Shown piece by piece: positions 34,997 through 47,253 of a stretch of 64,000 nt of DNA. Under the pieces are notes generated by a model that did not search any database, was not told where the DNA came from, and saw only the letters and a program-made list of their open reading frames with translations. The stretch comes from Pseudomonas hormoni (GTDB lineage: Bacteria; Pseudomonadota; Gammaproteobacteria; Pseudomonadales; Pseudomonadaceae). The DNA lies in contig NZ_CP075566.1 in assembly GCF_018502625.1 (NCBI RefSeq), positions 3,148,001 through 3,212,000 of the forward strand. The letters run 5' to 3'. The translations under genes were made by a program, and so were the position numbers. Every line of letters begins with the position of its first letter. Position 1 is the stretch's first letter.

Positions 34997-35322
34997 CCGC
35001 TGGTTCAAGAGCGTCTTGCCCAGAATCGTCCCGCTCTATACCCACTTAAAGTTCCCTGCGATATCCCCCCACGATGAGAGAATTCCCCCATAAACGGGCT
35101 GTATTACCCGCATCCTGTGTCAACTTTTATTGGCCAGCGAATCAGATTGCGCTGCCAGCGGGGAGTTATAGGCTGTTGAACTTTTTGGCATAGAGAATGC
35201 TGGGCGTTCACTAGTGCATTAACTGAAAATTTGAAGTTGTCCGCACGGGCAAAACAGCCTTGCCAAAACACCTGCGCCGCAGATCAGCCGCGCATTGCCA
35301 GCCCTTCTGAGGAGTTACCTTC
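34997..35322. other. Gene-free stretch
   Basis: About 325 bases without gene or obvious element between the Lrp gene and the 31-residue membrane peptide. Confidence 0.4.
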
Positions 35323-35418
35323 ATGAGAAGTCAGCCGCTAGTCCTCACGTTGATACTCATGCTTTTCATCTTTTGGATAGGGGTAGCCTGGAGTCTGTTC
35401 ATCTTTTTCAGCAACTAA
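35323..35418 (+). CDS. 31-residue single-span membrane peptide
   Basis: A short frame with a strong GAGGAG ribosome site upstream of the ATG. After MRSQPLV comes one hydrophobic helix (LTLILMLFIFWIGVAWSLFI) and the end FFSN. Ribosome site and composition support a true microprotein inserted in the membrane. The function is unknown. Confidence 0.6.
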   Translation: MRSQPLVLTLILMLFIFWIGVAWSLFIFFSN

Positions 35419-35738
35419 GCGTTGTTTCTGTTGCGGACAGGATGAAGTCCAGGTCGAAGACCGGAATAACCCCGGTAGCAGTAGCGGCGTGCGAAACCAA
35501 CAGGCTACTCATGACTCAGGTAGCCGAAGTGTTCAAGGCAGAGTCCCCCCCTTTTTCCATTCCCTTATCAACTGTTGATCGAGCGTTTCTCACGGTTCGA
35601 CATACCGACTTGCCCGGTGGGTTCAGGCATTGTCAGCCGAACTGACAACCAGGCTCTTTTTTTAATTAAAAGAAAGGGAGGGCATTCCTGCCCTCCCCTC
35701 CGTTTTCCACGCTTTTTGCGACAGTACTGTTCAGGACC
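35419..35738. other. Gene-free stretch downstream of the RTX gene
   Basis: Holds the terminator of the RTX gene (35660-35697) and otherwise nothing recognised. Confidence 0.5.
35660..35697 (-). terminator. Rho-independent terminator of the RTX peroxidase gene
   Basis: On the minus strand GGGAGGGCA pairs with TGCCCTCCC around a four-base loop and runs into TTTCTTTTAATT, 41 bases past the stop. Confidence 0.88.
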
Positions 35739-38700
35739 TCAAGTGGCGAGAATGAAGTCTGTAGCATTGACGGTTGTTGCATCGGCCACACCGACCAGGC
35801 GGATGGAGTCAGCTCCTGCGAAGCTGACCAGGGTATCCGCACCGACATCGGCGATGGTGACGCTGCCGGCAAAGGTCGCAGCCGTGATGTTGAACGCGGA
35901 GATATCGAGCCGGTCCTGGCCTCCTCCCGCGATGGCATCGAAGCCGATGATCTGATCGGTCCCGAAGCCCGCTGCGAACATGAAGATATCGTTGCCACTG
36001 CTGGCAACCATCATGTCGTTGCCGGCACCGCCCGTGACCGTATCGTTGCCGTTACCGCCATCGATAAAGTCATTGCCGATGCCACCCAGCAAGGTGTCGT
36101 TAGCGTCCCCACCCAGCAGGGTGTCGTCGCCATCGCCGCCCTGGAGCAGATCGCTGCCGGTACCGCCATCCAGACTGTCATTACCCAGTCCGCCGAGCAG
36201 CGTGTCGTTGCCTGCTCCACCATTCAATACATCCGCCCCGTCACCGCCGTCGAGGCTGTCATCGCCATTGCCGCCGTTCAGGGTATCGGTGCCAATGCCA
36301 CCGAACAGCTGGTCGTTACCGGCGTCGCCATTCAGTGTGTCGTTACCGCCGTTGCCGTTGAGGATGTCGTTGCCGCCACCACCATTGAGGGTGTCGTTAC
36401 CCACCCCGGCGGTGATGACGTTGTTCAACCCGTTGCCGCTACCGGCGAAGTTGCCGACGCCGGTGTAGGTCAGGTTCTCGACATTACCGCCCAGCGTGTA
36501 GCTGGCCAACGACGTCTGCACGGTGTCCGTACCGCCACCCGCCACCTCGACCACCACATCTGCGGCCGCATCGACGATGTAGGTGTCGTTGCCGGCGCCC
36601 CCCACCATCCGGTCAGCACCCGCACCGCCATCGAGGAGGTCGTTACCCACCCCGCCGGTGATAGTGTTGGCCAGTGCGTTGCCGGTACCGGTGAAGTTAC
36701 CGGCGCCGGTATAGGTCAGGTTCTCGACGTTGGCACCGAGCTGGTAGCTCGTGAAGCCGGTTTGCACCAGATCGGTACCGCCACCCAGCGCCTCGGTGAC
36801 CAGGTCACCGACGTTGTCGACCACAAACGTGTCGTTGCCGGCACCGCCGTTCATGGCATCCGCGCCGAGCCCACCGTTGAGGGTGTCGTTGCCGTCCTCG
36901 CCATTGAGGACGTCGTTGTCGTCTCCGCCGTTGAGGATGTCGTTGCCTGTGCCGCCAAACAACTGGTCGAGACCGGCCAGGCCATTCAGCGTATCGTTCC
37001 CGCCCAGGCCAAGCAGCACATCGTTACCGGCACCGCCGGTGAGGGTGTTCGCCTGATTGTTGCCCTGCAGCACCACGCCGCTCAGTACCGCAACCGCCGC
37101 CGTTGCCGCAGAGGTCAGCGACTCCAGCGTGCCGAAGCCATCGGTGTAGCGCACGATCACCCGCAATTGCAGGTTGCCCTGCGCCGCACCAGGGGTGAAG
37201 GTCGCGGCCGTCGCTCCGTTGATGTTGGTGAAGGAAGTACCGACACCTTGCTGCCATTGGTAGCTGAAGGTACCCAGCCCGTCCGCATCGGCAATCCCGC
37301 CGGTCAGCGCGGTCAGTACCTGCCCTTGATCCGGTGTCGTGTCGCTGATCAGCAACGCGCCTGTCGGTGCGTCGTTAACGTTTTCCACCGGCCCTACGAT
37401 GTTGGACGAAACGCTTTCGACCACACCGAAGTTATCCACGTAGCCGATCACCACGCGCACTTCCTTGTCGACCTGATTCTGGCCAAGCGCGAACGTGCTA
37501 CCGGTAGCGCCGGCGATGTTGACGAAGCCAAGCCCGTCGTTCGCCTGCCACTGGTAGGTGAACTGCGGATTGCTGCTCAGACCATCGGCGTCGATGATGC
37601 TCGACGGGTCAGCGGTCAACACCTGGTTCTGCACGGCAAGCCCGGTAACGGTCGCCCCTTCGGTCGGTGCACTGTTCCCGGACGAATCGACGATCTCCAA
37701 CGTGCCCTTGGCATCCTGGTACACCGCCCGGACGCGGATGTTCAGACCCGCCTCATCGGGCCCCACCAGGAAGGTGGGGCCAGTCGCCCGCATTGCCTCG
37801 CCGGCGGCGATCAAGGTGATGTCGTCATAGACGCCCGTACCGGGAATGGTTTCGACCTGCCAGTAGTAAGCCACCCCACCGGTGACCGCACCGGTCGGAT
37901 TGGCCGCGCTCTGGTTGTCCGCATCGTGTACCGCCGAACCACTGACGCGCAGCAACTGGCCGGCGACAGGCGTATCTTCACGCACGCCGGTAGCCGCATC
38001 GAGGATGGCCAGATGACCCGATGGGTCGTTGTTTTGCGCGGTGCCGACTCCGGACGATACCGCAACGTCAGCGAACTGCAGACGCTCGATGCCCGTCAGG
38101 CGATCGACGCCATCACGCCCTGCCACCGAGTCGGTCACAATGACCGTGTCGCCATCGATCTCGATGCCGTATTCCCCCAAAGTACCGGAGAACAGCGCCG
38201 TGTCGAATTTGTCATTACCGGTCAGAATCTCCCGCACAATGACCAACTGGCCCGGGTTGTAAGTACCGTTCAACATGAACGGCACCAGCGGCTCCATGCT
38301 GTCGAACGTGGCGATTTCCGCGCCAGTGCCATCAGCGTTCGCCCGTACGCTGATGCGTACGTTCAGCCACTTGTCACCGTCGATGATGTCGTCACCACCG
38401 CGACCTTCGATCAGGTCGCTGCCGCTACCGCCGAGGATGATGTTGCCGCCATCGAAGAACGTCGCTCCGTCGGGCAGTAGATCCGCCAGGCCGTCGATCA
38501 GGTCAATGTTGGTCAGCACACTGCCGGTTGCACCCGCAGTAGGCAGCGACGTGGCATCTTCGTTGTCACCGCGCAGGAAGTCACCGTGCGACGAACCCGA
38601 CAGACCTTCCATGATGTCGAAGCGCACCAGCGCCGAGGCACCCGAACCCGGCACCGGCGGAACATCGAAAAAGCGGTCCGTGTAATCGATGGTCACGCCC

Positions 38701-41700
38701 TGGGCGAGCCCCTTGAAGGTTGCCCAGTCAAAGCCGGAGCCGCCGATATAGCGGTCACCCAGGCCGAGACTGCCGACCATAATGTCGTCGCCGCCTTCGC
38801 CGTTGAACTTATCGTTCTCGTTACCGCCGATGAACACATCGTGACCGATCACCGGGTCGTTGCCAGCCGGGTCGAAGTTGTCGCCAGGTGCACCGTCCGA
38901 AGTGCCCTTCTCGATCCAGTCGTCGCCTTCGTTACCCATGTCCTGTTCGTTGGCTTTGCTGCCCAGGATAAAGTCGTTGCCCTGGCCACCAATGGCTTCG
39001 GAAGCATCCTCACCGGTCACGATGAAGTCATTGCCGAACCCGCCGATGATCAGGTTAACGCCGTTGCCGCCGTGCAGCACGTCGTTGCCGTCGCCACCCT
39101 GGATGTTATCGTCACCGCCCTTGTCGGTGATGATGTCATCGCCGGAGCCACCGCGCAGTTGGTCGTTGCCGTCACCGCCTTCGATGCGATCGTTGCCACC
39201 GTCGCCCCAGACCGTGTCATCACCCTCACTCGAAATGAGGATGTCTGCGCCGTTGGTACCGCCCAACACGATGTGCTCTGCACCCGAATACCGGATGTAG
39301 TTCGTGTCCGGCCCTGCGGTCAGCGGGTTGTCGCGGAACACCACCTGCTCGCCGTTCTCGCCAAGCGGATCGGCGTTGCCCAGGCCATCGTTGTACTGCT
39401 TGGTCTGGTCCCTTTCCAGATAATACCCAGGATCCGAGAACACCAGGCCCGGCAAGTGCGTGGCCGAGGTGTTGGCCATGATCAGCTTGGCGAACGAGTT
39501 GCTTTCCAGCTCGGCATTCATCGACAGGCCAGCGGTACGTTCCAGGTAGTAGAAGCGGTCGCCGTCCTGCAGTTTTTCCAGCTGGTTCTCGAACACGAAG
39601 TTGAAGGTCGAGCCGAGCATGCCGCCGAACGGCGTTTTCGCTTCGGCGAGGCCGCCGATCCACAGGTCGATGGCATCGACCCCGGTGATAGTCACCCCCT
39701 TCAGATCGTCGGCAGTACCTAGCAAGCCATCCTTGCCGGCCCGCGTTACGTTGGCCCAGGTACCGGTGCCGTTGAGGAAGTCCAGGCGATCAGCCGGCGC
39801 CCCCGTGCCACCAAATACCAGCGCCATGGCTGCAGCGCGCTTGTCTTCCATCGTGGTCGCCGCCGTGATCGACTCATGGGTGCCATAGGCGGCAATGAAG
39901 TTGATCAACGACTCCGGATGCTTGAGGTGCTGCACCAGGTCAACCCAGCTGGTGTACGGCTTGAGTTGGGTATCACCGGTCTGGCTGTAGATGTCGCGGC
40001 GGATCGCATTGAGCGAGGGAATCCCGACATCGCGGCCACGGGCGATGTTCAGCGCCGGCAGGTCGAGCGGCAGGCCGAGCAGGTTGTTGCGCAGCGCCTC
40101 GGTGACGAACTCGTCGATTTCGTTACCGGCTTGCCGAGTCAACCCACGCACGATCGCACTGGTTGCGTCCTCGGGTGTCACGCCACTGGCGACGTACGCC
40201 AACGGGTTGAGGAACGCCGCGATCAGGCCGAGTTGCTGATCAGGATCAACACTGTTCGGATCGCCGACCACGTTGAAATCGACGTCGAAGCGATCGACGG
40301 TCTCGGTCAGCATCGAGTGGCCAAACCGGTACACGGTGTGGGCGAACTCGGCGACGATCGAGGCATCGAGGTCAACGTCATAGACTTGGGTCGGTGCGAA
40401 GAACAGGTCGACGTTAGGCTGGATGGCCCGGGCAAACTCCTCGAACACCAGATGCTGATACTGCATCTCGGTGCCGAACTTGGCCGCCTGGAACAGGCGC
40501 TCGCCATTCCATACCAGCGCATCGATTTCCGCCTGATTGGCTGGCAACGCGCTCACTGGCGTGAGCAGCCACTCGTTCAGGAAAGCCACGTCACCCGAAT
40601 CGAGCACGGTGTCCTTCGTTTGCGCCACCAGCCGATTGTGCTCGGAGTGGAAGATCGCATGCACCGCCGTCAGGCCGATGTTCTCGTTGACCCGGCCGTC
40701 GCCAGCGATGTAATGCGCGTCCAGCAACTCGTTGTCGTAGGCCAGATTGGCCCCGGTCTGCTGATTGACCGGCACGGCGTTGCCAATATCGGAATCCGCG
40801 TCAGGCGCGAGCACGCCACCACTGAACACCGGCGCTGCATTGTGGGCAATGTCGGCGAGGAACTGGTGACCGGTGCGCACAGCATTGGTCAGGCTGATGG
40901 GTGAAAGCGGATTGCCTTCGACGAGGACGTCATCCGCCGTGCCACCAAGACCGTCAACCCCCTTCATCACGACCATCGGGAAGCCATTCGGCCCTTTGAT
41001 GAAATTGCCATAGGCGTCGGTCGCCAACAGCGGGGCGTTACCGACGTCGGCATCGGTCAGGTGGATACCCAGAATGTCGTTGGCTTGCGCCTTGACCACT
41101 TTCCAGGTCGCCATACCACCGATTTCGGTGTCGTCTCCGGTGCCGTACTTACCATCGTCCCCCAGGTCACGGTTAGTGATCAGCTTGCCGGTCGCGATGG
41201 GGCCGTCGTCGGTCAGCAGATAACTGCGCAGGAACACCTGGTGCGATGGGTGCGAGCTGTAGGTCTGGTTTTGGTCCACGAACGGCGAGGTGGTGTTGGT
41301 GTGCTCATGGATGTCGTCGGCCGTGCCAAGAACGCCGTCTGCCCCTGGCTGGTTGGTCGCGCGGGTCAGCACCATGAAGTTGGCGTTGCCGCCTGGCACA
41401 TACAGCGGATCATCCGGTTGCAGCGGGATGAAGATGGTGCCCGAACCGCCTTTGGTCACCAGGTCCAGACCGTGATCGAAGAACTGTCCGAAGAACGTCA
41501 TCCAAGAGTTGAACGGCGCGGACAACCCCGCATCCGGCGCGGTGTTCTCGAACATATACACATCGTGGTCGTCGGCAGTACCGAACTCACCATCCATGCC
41601 GGGGCTGGCGACGATCCGTACGCCATCCTTGAGCACGTCGTCGTTACCGCTACCCACTACGCCGTAGTTGAGTACACCGTCCGCACCCACGTCGTAAGCC

Positions 41701-44700
41701 GTGGCATAAGCCGCCGGGTTGTTCGACGTCTGGTCGACGATCAGGTTACTGATGGTGCGCGGCTGCGAGTCAAACACTGAGCCGCTGGTCTGCTGATACG
41801 ACGATCCCCCCGTGGCCGGCGAGCCGGGGCCGAAGAAGTCGGCAGGCGCACCTTCCGCCGGATTGAAGACCGGATCGGACACGCGCGGGAAGATGTTATC
41901 GGCGGCACCAAACTCGGTGTTGTTGATGCCGTTGAGGTTCATCAGGTTGTTGTTCGAGCCATCGACCGCACGCAGGCCCAACGGCGCGCGGATATTCGGG
42001 ATCAGCGAGAGAATGTCCTGACCGGCCGCGTCAGCCTCGGCAATCTTGATCTGATCAAGGATGAAGTTGAGGTCGGAGCGGACCATGTTAAGGCCCGCGC
42101 CACCCTCGGAGGCATTGACGACCGGTACCTGCGCCGTCGGCACGACCGGCGCGCCGGCTTCCACCACGGCAGTCGGTTGCGAGAACACCACTTCTGTCGT
42201 GCCATGACCATCCTGATAGATCGCCTTGACCCGCAGTGACAACCCGGCAAGATCCGGCGAGACCTTGAACGAAGTGCCGTCGGCACTCTGGAACGCCAGG
42301 TCACCCGCAGGCAGCAGGATGATGTCTTCGAACACGCCAGTGCCAGGGTCGGCTTCGAACTGCCAATAGAAGGACACCGAGGTGTTGTTGACGAAACCCT
42401 GCAGGTTACCCACCGCGATGTTGTTGGCATCGCGCACACCGGCCATGCTCACCGTCAGTGTGTCGCCCACGGTGATCGCACCGCCGTTTCCATCCGCGAC
42501 GGCTGGCCTGCCCGTCGGTTGTGCATTCAGCCCCGGCACCAGTACTTGCTGGGTATCGGCGAACTGCAGGCGTTCGATATGCAGCAAGGTATCGGTGCCG
42601 TCGCGACCCACTTCGGTATCGGTCACCGTCCAGACATCGTCCGCCACATTGGCCGTGCCGCGAGTGTCACGCGTCACCACATACTCGGACTGAAGCCCGG
42701 AGAAAATCGCGGTGTCAAAGGCCGCCCCGCCCGTCGAGGTACCGGGCAGGATTTCCCGCACGGCCTTGAGCTGACCCGGGTTGTAGGTGCGGTCCAGCAT
42801 GAACGGGATCATATCGACCATGCTGTCGAAGCTGGCGATCTCGGGGCCGGTATGGTTGACGTCACCAGGGGCATAAACGGCAATTCTGACGTTGATCCAT
42901 TTGTCGCCATCGATCAGATCATCGCCACCGCGGCCCTCGATCAGGTCACTGCCATTGCCACCGAGGATGATGTTGCCCGTGGCAAAGCCGGTGGTCGGCA
43001 AGCCGGCATCGGACAGGAACTGCTCCAGTCCGCGGATCAACGCCACGTTGGTCAACGCACTGCCCGTGGCCCCACCATGGTTGATGATGGTGTCGGCATC
43101 GACATCATCACCTTTGAGTACGTCACCGAACTTCGAACCGGACAAACCTTCAACCTCGGCAAAACGGTCGAGGATCGAGGCCGGCGACGCGCCGACCGGA
43201 TTGAACGGCCCGTTATTCTGGTTGGGCGCGTTGCCGTGTGGCTGCGCCAGCGCGGCCATGGTCAGGTCAGCGGTCACGCCGACCCTGTCATTTTTGTAGG
43301 TCACCCAGTCGAAACCGGACATGCCGTCCATATTGTCCTGGGCATCGCTGCCGACAAAGATGTCATCACCACCCTCGCCGATCATTTCGTCGAAGCCACC
43401 ACCACCGACAAAGATGTCGTTGCCGATCACATCGTCATTGAGCAACGGCGAGGCGTTATCGCCAGGCGCGCCGTCCTGGGTTCCTTTCTCGATCCAGTCA
43501 TCACCTTCGTTGCCGGTAGCTGGCAGGTTGGTCTTGGCGCCGAGGATGAAGTCGTCACCCTGACCGCCGAAGGTGATGCTGATGTCTTCGGTGGTGATGA
43601 TGAAGTCCTGACCATCGCCCCCAAGGATCAGGTTGCCTGCAACCAGCATGCTGCCGGCCACGATCACATCGTTACCGGCATTGCCTTCCAGACGGTTGTC
43701 GCCGAACGAGTCGGTGATGATGTCATCGCCCGCGCCGCCCAGAACCGCATCGTTCCCGGCGCCGCCTTCGAGGACATCGTTGCCGCCGTCGCCGTAAACG
43801 GTGTCATCGCCCTCACCGGAGATGATGATGTCATTGCCCGCGGTGCCGCCGAGGACGACATGATCTTCACCGGTGTAATGCAGAAAATTACTGTCCGGAC
43901 CGACGGTGTCGGGGTTGTCGCGGATCACCAGCGACACGATTTCCACGCCGTTGATCATGAGGCCGCCGGTTGGATCGGCGCGACCGCCGACGCCCAGGCC
44001 AGTGTACTGATTGGCCTGGTTCACCTCGAGGGTGAACGTCGGCGTCAGGAACACGGTGTTCGACAGGTGAGTGACATCGGTGTTGAGCATGATCAGCTTG
44101 GCGAAGGAGTTGTTCTCCAGTTCGGTGCCGAAGTTCAGTCCCGCGACGCGCGACAGATAGTAGAAGCGGTCGCCGTTCTGCAACGCCTCCATCTGGGTTT
44201 CAAATACGAAATTGAATGACGAGCCGAGCATACCGCCGAACGGCATCTTCTCTTCGGCGAGACCACCGACCCAGAAGTCGATGTCGTCGACGCCGGTGGT
44301 GGTGACGCCATTGACCATGGCGTAGTCGCCCGAACTGTTAAGGAATGCCAGGCGATCCGCTTCAGTGGCGGTAAAAGTACGCTCACTGGTAGTGCCGGCG
44401 TTGATCACCGCGCTGCCGCCAAACACCAGGGCAGCGGCGACCGCACGCATCTCGACCAGCGTATCCACATCGGCCGCAGTCAATGCCCCGTGGGTGCCGT
44501 AGGCCGCGATAAAGTTGACCAACGACTCGGGGTGTTTGAGGCTGTCCGCCCAGTCAGCCCAACTGATGTAAGGCTTGAGTTGGCTGTCGCCGGTTGTTTG
44601 GTAGAACTCACGCCGCGCCTCATTCAACGTGGGGATGCCCGTGTCGCGACCACGCGCCAGGTTCAGGGCCGGCAAATCGAGGGGCAGACCGAGCAGATTG

Positions 44701-46577
44701 TTGCGCAACGCTTCAGTGACGAACTCGTCGATCTCGTTGCCGAGCTGGCGGGTCACACCGCGAATGATCGCCCCTGCCGCTTCGTCCGCGGTAGCGCCAC
44801 TGCCGGCAAAGGCCAGCGGGTTGAGGAAGGCTGCAATCAGGCCGAGTTGCGAGTCAGGGTTGTTCGGGTCAGTGAGCAGCGGATTGAACTCGGGGTCGAA
44901 GCGATCGACAGTCTCGGTCAACATCGAGTGACCGAAGCGATACACCACGTGGGCGAACTCGGCGAGGATGGCCGGGTTGATCGAGGTGTCATACCCGTTG
45001 GGGGCAAGGAATTCGTCGACCTGCGGTTGAACGGTCCGCGCGAACTCCTCAAACACCAGGTGCTGGTACTGCATTTCGGTGCCGAACTTGGCGGCCTGAA
45101 ACAGCCGTTCGCCGTCCCACACCAACGCCGCGATATCGGCGGGTGCAGTCGGTATCGCCGCGACGTCGTCGGCCAGCCACTCATTGAGGAACGCCAGATC
45201 GCCAGAGGCAAGGATGGTTTCCTTGGATTGCTGGACCAGGCGGTTGTGCTCGGAATGGAACACATGGTGCACAGTGGTCAGGCCGATGTTTTCGTTCGCC
45301 CGGCCATCGCCGGCAATGTAGTGAGCGTCGAGCAGTTCGTTGTCGTAGGTCAGGTTATTGCCGCCTGCGCCAACGAGCTGCGCATTGCCGATATCGGTGT
45401 CAGTATCCGCCTGCAGAGCCCCGCCGATGACGACCGGCGCGGCATTGTGGGCGATGTCGTCGAGGAAGCCATGACCGGTACTCACGGCGCTGGCCAGACT
45501 GATCGGAGCATCCCGGTTGCCTTCGACCAGTTGCGTGACGTCATCAGCCGTGCCGGCGATACCGTCATCGCCGTTACTGATGCGTATCACCACTTGCGGC
45601 ATACCGTTCGGGCCCCGGATGAAGTTGCCGTAAGCATCGGTCGCCAGCAGCGGCACGTTGTGCACATCGGCGTCGGTCAGGTCGATGCCGAGAATGTCAC
45701 GGGCCTGGGCCTTGACCACCGCCCAGGTCGCCATGCCGCCATTTTCCGCGCCGCCATCATCGGCAGTGCCGAACTTGCCATCGGCGCCCAGATCGCGGTT
45801 GGTAATCAAGCGCCCCGTTGCAACAGGGTCGCCTGCCGCGTTGATGATGTACTCGCGCAGGAACACCTGATGCGAGGGGTGCGAGCTGTAAGTCTGGCTC
45901 TGGTCCACGAACGGTGAGGTGGTGTTGGGCTGGCTATCATCGGTAGTGCCGAGAATTCCGTCCGCGCCGGCTGTACGCACGGCCCGTGGCAGCACCATGA
46001 AGTTGGTCGGGCTGCCCGGCACATACAACGGATCATCCGGCTGCAACGGAATAAACACGAAGTCGGTACTGCTCTTGCTGACCAGGTCGAGGCCGTGATC
46101 GAAGAACTGGCCAAAGAAGGTCATCCACGAGTTGAAGCCGGCGGTCAGGCCGGCGTCCGCCGACTGATTGGGGATGAAGAACACTTGCGTGTCGTCATCC
46201 GTGCCGAAGACACCGTCGGGACCCGGGCTGATGACCGGGTCGGCACCGCCGTTCGCCGCAACCGCGGCCGGGTTGTTGGTGGTCTGATCAACGATCAGGT
46301 TACTGATAATCCGTGGCTGCGGGTCGATCACCGTCCCAGTCCCGGAGTATGACGCCAGAAACGAGGGATCCAGCAGGCGCGGAAAAGCATTGTCCGCAGC
46401 GCCAAACTCACTTTGCCCGGCGACCAGGTTGTTGTCGCTGCCATCGACGGTACGCAGGCCGAATGGCACCTGACTGTTGGGTAGCAAATCACTGAGGCTG
46501 GCGCCGTCGGCATGCGCTTCTGCGATGAAAATTTGCTTAAGGATGAACTCCAGGTCGGACTTGTTGAAATTGGCCAT
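35739..46577 (-). CDS. Giant RTX protein with two animal-type haem-peroxidase modules
   Basis: A 3612-residue exported protein. Module 1 (residues 1-1498) and module 2 (1499-2950) each begin with an animal haem-peroxidase domain followed by GGxGxD Ca-binding repeats (from about 910 and 2438). Active-site residues are complete in both: distal Asp-His in GQFFDHGLD (D160/H161; D1701/H1702), Arg and haem-linking Glu in GDGRxNENIG (R426/E429; R1962/E1965) and proximal His in YRFGHSML (H550; H2087). Loops of type GADGxxGTxDD occur four times in module 1 and five in module 2. Ig-like segments precede a C-terminal RTX block (about 3160-3540) and an uncleaved type I signal ending DFILAT. Export probably uses the divergent transporter. 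The P. putida relative of similar size is a root-related peroxidase with calcium-binding PERCAL loops (recalled, not checked). Confidence 0.9.
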   Translation of the reverse strand: MANFNKSDLEFILKQIFIAEAHADGASLSDLLPNSQVPFGLRTVDGSDNNLVAGQSEFGAADNAFPRLLDPSFLASYSGTGTVIDPQPRIISNLIVDQTTNNPAAVAANGGADPVISPGPDGVFGTDDDTQVFFIPNQSADAGLTAGFNSWMTFFGQFFDHGLDLVSKSSTDFVFIPLQPDDPLYVPGSPTNFMVLPRAVRTAGADGILGTTDDSQPNTTSPFVDQSQTYSSHPSHQVFLREYIINAAGDPVATGRLITNRDLGADGKFGTADDGGAENGGMATWAVVKAQARDILGIDLTDADVHNVPLLATDAYGNFIRGPNGMPQVVIRISNGDDGIAGTADDVTQLVEGNRDAPISLASAVSTGHGFLDDIAHNAAPVVIGGALQADTDTDIGNAQLVGAGGNNLTYDNELLDAHYIAGDGRANENIGLTTVHHVFHSEHNRLVQQSKETILASGDLAFLNEWLADDVAAIPTAPADIAALVWDGERLFQAAKFGTEMQYQHLVFEEFARTVQPQVDEFLAPNGYDTSINPAILAEFAHVVYRFGHSMLTETVDRFDPEFNPLLTDPNNPDSQLGLIAAFLNPLAFAGSGATADEAAGAIIRGVTRQLGNEIDEFVTEALRNNLLGLPLDLPALNLARGRDTGIPTLNEARREFYQTTGDSQLKPYISWADWADSLKHPESLVNFIAAYGTHGALTAADVDTLVEMRAVAAALVFGGSAVINAGTTSERTFTATEADRLAFLNSSGDYAMVNGVTTTGVDDIDFWVGGLAEEKMPFGGMLGSSFNFVFETQMEALQNGDRFYYLSRVAGLNFGTELENNSFAKLIMLNTDVTHLSNTVFLTPTFTLEVNQANQYTGLGVGGRADPTGGLMINGVEIVSLVIRDNPDTVGPDSNFLHYTGEDHVVLGGTAGNDIIISGEGDDTVYGDGGNDVLEGGAGNDAVLGGAGDDIITDSFGDNRLEGNAGNDVIVAGSMLVAGNLILGGDGQDFIITTEDISITFGGQGDDFILGAKTNLPATGNEGDDWIEKGTQDGAPGDNASPLLNDDVIGNDIFVGGGGFDEMIGEGGDDIFVGSDAQDNMDGMSGFDWVTYKNDRVGVTADLTMAALAQPHGNAPNQNNGPFNPVGASPASILDRFAEVEGLSGSKFGDVLKGDDVDADTIINHGGATGSALTNVALIRGLEQFLSDAGLPTTGFATGNIILGGNGSDLIEGRGGDDLIDGDKWINVRIAVYAPGDVNHTGPEIASFDSMVDMIPFMLDRTYNPGQLKAVREILPGTSTGGAAFDTAIFSGLQSEYVVTRDTRGTANVADDVWTVTDTEVGRDGTDTLLHIERLQFADTQQVLVPGLNAQPTGRPAVADGNGGAITVGDTLTVSMAGVRDANNIAVGNLQGFVNNTSVSFYWQFEADPGTGVFEDIILLPAGDLAFQSADGTSFKVSPDLAGLSLRVKAIYQDGHGTTEVVFSQPTAVVEAGAPVVPTAQVPVVNASEGGAGLNMVRSDLNFILDQIKIAEADAAGQDILSLIPNIRAPLGLRAVDGSNNNLMNLNGINNTEFGAADNIFPRVSDPVFNPAEGAPADFFGPGSPATGGSSYQQTSGSVFDSQPRTISNLIVDQTSNNPAAYATAYDVGADGVLNYGVVGSGNDDVLKDGVRIVASPGMDGEFGTADDHDVYMFENTAPDAGLSAPFNSWMTFFGQFFDHGLDLVTKGGSGTIFIPLQPDDPLYVPGGNANFMVLTRATNQPGADGVLGTADDIHEHTNTTSPFVDQNQTYSSHPSHQVFLRSYLLTDDGPIATGKLITNRDLGDDGKYGTGDDTEIGGMATWKVVKAQANDILGIHLTDADVGNAPLLATDAYGNFIKGPNGFPMVVMKGVDGLGGTADDVLVEGNPLSPISLTNAVRTGHQFLADIAHNAAPVFSGGVLAPDADSDIGNAVPVNQQTGANLAYDNELLDAHYIAGDGRVNENIGLTAVHAIFHSEHNRLVAQTKDTVLDSGDVAFLNEWLLTPVSALPANQAEIDALVWNGERLFQAAKFGTEMQYQHLVFEEFARAIQPNVDLFFAPTQVYDVDLDASIVAEFAHTVYRFGHSMLTETVDRFDVDFNVVGDPNSVDPDQQLGLIAAFLNPLAYVASGVTPEDATSAIVRGLTRQAGNEIDEFVTEALRNNLLGLPLDLPALNIARGRDVGIPSLNAIRRDIYSQTGDTQLKPYTSWVDLVQHLKHPESLINFIAAYGTHESITAATTMEDKRAAAMALVFGGTGAPADRLDFLNGTGTWANVTRAGKDGLLGTADDLKGVTITGVDAIDLWIGGLAEAKTPFGGMLGSTFNFVFENQLEKLQDGDRFYYLERTAGLSMNAELESNSFAKLIMANTSATHLPGLVFSDPGYYLERDQTKQYNDGLGNADPLGENGEQVVFRDNPLTAGPDTNYIRYSGAEHIVLGGTNGADILISSEGDDTVWGDGGNDRIEGGDGNDQLRGGSGDDIITDKGGDDNIQGGDGNDVLHGGNGVNLIIGGFGNDFIVTGEDASEAIGGQGNDFILGSKANEQDMGNEGDDWIEKGTSDGAPGDNFDPAGNDPVIGHDVFIGGNENDKFNGEGGDDIMVGSLGLGDRYIGGSGFDWATFKGLAQGVTIDYTDRFFDVPPVPGSGASALVRFDIMEGLSGSSHGDFLRGDNEDATSLPTAGATGSVLTNIDLIDGLADLLPDGATFFDGGNIILGGSGSDLIEGRGGDDIIDGDKWLNVRISVRANADGTGAEIATFDSMEPLVPFMLNGTYNPGQLVIVREILTGNDKFDTALFSGTLGEYGIEIDGDTVIVTDSVAGRDGVDRLTGIERLQFADVAVSSGVGTAQNNDPSGHLAILDAATGVREDTPVAGQLLRVSGSAVHDADNQSAANPTGAVTGGVAYYWQVETIPGTGVYDDITLIAAGEAMRATGPTFLVGPDEAGLNIRVRAVYQDAKGTLEIVDSSGNSAPTEGATVTGLAVQNQVLTADPSSIIDADGLSSNPQFTYQWQANDGLGFVNIAGATGSTFALGQNQVDKEVRVVIGYVDNFGVVESVSSNIVGPVENVNDAPTGALLISDTTPDQGQVLTALTGGIADADGLGTFSYQWQQGVGTSFTNINGATAATFTPGAAQGNLQLRVIVRYTDGFGTLESLTSAATAAVAVLSGVVLQGNNQANTLTGGAGNDVLLGLGGNDTLNGLAGLDQLFGGTGNDILNGGDDNDVLNGEDGNDTLNGGLGADAMNGGAGNDTFVVDNVGDLVTEALGGGTDLVQTGFTSYQLGANVENLTYTGAGNFTGTGNALANTITGGVGNDLLDGGAGADRMVGGAGNDTYIVDAAADVVVEVAGGGTDTVQTSLASYTLGGNVENLTYTGVGNFAGSGNGLNNVITAGVGNDTLNGGGGNDILNGNGGNDTLNGDAGNDQLFGGIGTDTLNGGNGDDSLDGGDGADVLNGGAGNDTLLGGLGNDSLDGGTGSDLLQGGDGDDTLLGGDANDTLLGGIGNDFIDGGNGNDTVTGGAGNDMMVASSGNDIFMFAAGFGTDQIIGFDAIAGGGQDRLDISAFNITAATFAGSVTIADVGADTLVSFAGADSIRLVGVADATTVNATDFILAT

Positions 46578-47253
46578 TTTGCTTGCCCTCGATCTCTTTG
46601 GGGAAGGACACAGGCCGATAAGAATCCGCCCACGCCCAGTCAGGTGCTGGCTTGCGCAGTGTGTTGGTTCATTTTTTTTGGCGAGCGCTGACGCGGGAAG
46701 ACAAAGCCGTTAAACGGCCCCCCGGGGTGCGCGCCTGAAATTCGCGAAAGAATGACTCGCTCTGCGATCAGGCAGAGCGAACCCGAGCCCTGGGCGGGCC
46801 ATGGAAACTTGCAGTCAAGGCGAACTTCCTGAACAACACCTTCCCTCTGCTGAAGAACGAAATGATCAACATGCTGTGCTCCCTCGGGAAAATCTCTGCG
46901 CCTGGCATTGCCAAAGAGTTGACAGGCTTCAGGCGGACGGTGCCGTCAATGATTAAGACTAAAGGTGCATAGCAAATAATTGTCAATTTTACGACGCACA
47001 AACCTGACGACCGGCAATTGACCTCACAACTAGCTGTTTTTAAAAGACTTATAGAAAGTTCGACGCACCATTAGAGCGAAATGTTATTTCAGATTGTTTC
47101 ATCGCCACCTACGCTGCTGGCTATGGGAGCAACGCAGAAATGGCAGGAGATTCGCCCGAGAGCGAACCCCTGCATATCGACGGCTACCTGCGAATTACAC
47201 GTGTTAGCTGTTGCGCCGCAAGGGCTAACGGCTTTTCGAGAGGGGTCAGCCAA
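46578..47253. promoter_or_regulatory. Divergent control region between RTX protein and its exporter
   Basis: About 676 bases, AT-richer than the surroundings (for example TGCATAGCAAATAATTGTCA near 46964), expected to hold promoters for both the RTX gene and the type I secretion operon. No recognisable operator or gene; the sequence just upstream of the ABC gene (47140-47253) stays open in frame but lacks features. Confidence 0.5.

Noticed and set aside
36762..38480. Plus-strand open frame of 572 codons opposite the RTX gene
   Set aside because: Antisense to an unquestionable peroxidase/RTX coding region; the frame is open only because of high GC and in-phase Gly/Asp repeats. No ribosome site or domain.
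42519..44219. Plus-strand open frame of 566 codons opposite the RTX gene
   Set aside because: Same reason: mirror of the RTX and peroxidase codons, Val/Ile/Asp-rich nonsense composition, no motif.
44490..45917. Plus-strand open frame of 475 codons opposite peroxidase module 1
   Set aside because: Antisense shadow of a conserved enzyme domain; its paralogue at 39876-40904 exists only because the modules are duplicated.
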